A stretch of 5,190 nucleotides of DNA from the NCBI GenBank assembly GCA_902803585.1, contig CADCQO010000105.1:1-5190 (forward strand), given 5' to 3'. Both the position numbers and the translations under genes were made by a program. Positions 5,057 through 5,190 of this stretch are shown piece after piece. The DNA is from an uncultured Ruminococcus sp. Lineage in GTDB: Bacteria; Bacillota; Clostridia; Oscillospirales; Acutalibacteraceae. Position 1 is the stretch's first letter. Each line of letters begins with the position of its first letter. The notes below the pieces were generated by a model, which saw only the letters and a program-made list of their open reading frames with translations, made no database searches and was not told the origin of the DNA.

Positions 5057-5190
5057 ATGTTCAGACTGCTGAAACAAACAGGAAGAGCAAGAAGAGGTGA
5101 ACTGACGACCCCGCATGGTACGGTCATGACACCTGCTTTTATGAATGTTGCTACCTGCGGTGCTATCAAAGGTGCAGTATCGGCACTTGA
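5057..5190 (+). CDS. tgt: Queuine/preQ1 tRNA-guanine transglycosylase, N-terminal fragment cut by the window end
   Basis: The window shows the first 44 codons. The protein opens FRLLKQTGRARRGEL, then TPHGTVMTPAFM and GAIKGAVSAL, which is the conserved N-terminus of the Tgt family (GKARRG, TPHG, TPAFM, KG). The enzyme exchanges guanine-34 in the anticodon of GUN tRNAs (in bacteria for preQ1, in some gut anaerobes for salvaged queuine) on the way to queuosine. Catalytic aspartates lie beyond the window, so the substrate type cannot be judged. The ATG at 5057 is 3 bp after the stop of the upstream gene. The only ribosome-binding-like sequence, AAGGA (5039-5043), is 13 nt away, farther than usual, so translation is probably coupled to the upstream gene. 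No separate promoter is visible. Confidence 0.9.
   Translation, partial: MFRLLKQTGRARRGELTTPHGTVMTPAFMNVATCGAIKGAVSAL

Noticed and set aside
4280..5116. A 278-codon open frame on the minus strand opposite the DUF2185-like gene
   Set aside because: It is antisense to a gene with a good promoter, ribosome binding site and plausible protein. Its own translation is rich in Ser, Cys, Phe and His with no recognisable motif, and no ribosome binding site was seen.
1..5190. A novel defence, CRISPR or mobile-element system
   Set aside because: I see no regularly spaced repeats, transposase or integrase motifs, nuclease or helicase genes, or attachment-site duplications. The genes are mostly chromosomal housekeeping.

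Overview
The window looks like a piece of a chromosome from a low-to-moderate G+C Gram-positive anaerobe of the Clostridia (Ruminococcus/Oscillospiraceae-like). This is inferred from the strong AAGGAG ribosome binding sites, consensus sigma-A-type promoters, and the style of the MtaB, short GlgB and Tgt proteins. It is not proven by a species-specific marker. I see no mobile element, CRISPR array, rRNA or tRNA.

Layout from left to right. (1) Positions 1-810 hold the 3' two thirds of mtaB (+), a radical-SAM tRNA methylthiotransferase. (2) Converging on it is a TetR/AcrR-family regulator (893-1459, -). (3) A 174-bp divergent control region (1460-1633) lies between the regulator and glgB. It has crossed promoters whose -10 boxes lie 1 bp apart, plus two inverted repeats that could be operators. 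(4) A compact, catalytically complete 1,4-alpha-glucan branching enzyme, GlgB (1634-3403, +), ends at a strong bidirectional terminator (3411-3457). (5) A cytoplasmic cyclophilin-type peptidyl-prolyl isomerase (3470-3991, -) converges on that terminator. (6) A second control region with no gene (3992-4285) carries promoters pointing both ways and a cluster of TCCGG motifs. (7) A gene of unknown function with a DUF2185/Imm33-like segment (4286-5053, +) is followed after 3 bp by the start of tgt (5057 to the window end, +), the queuine/preQ1 tRNA-guanine transglycosylase.

How the genes work together. The clearest functional unit is the tetR-glgB pair: a solitary branching-enzyme gene facing a TetR regulator across shared control DNA suggests ligand-controlled glycogen branching. 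The second unit is the unknown gene plus tgt, probably one transcript from the TTGACA-N17-TACAAT promoter. MtaB (position 37) and Tgt (position 34) both modify the tRNA anticodon loop but are in separate transcription units here. Most of the window is housekeeping. The points worth following up are the tetR/glgB switch and the unknown tgt-linked protein.
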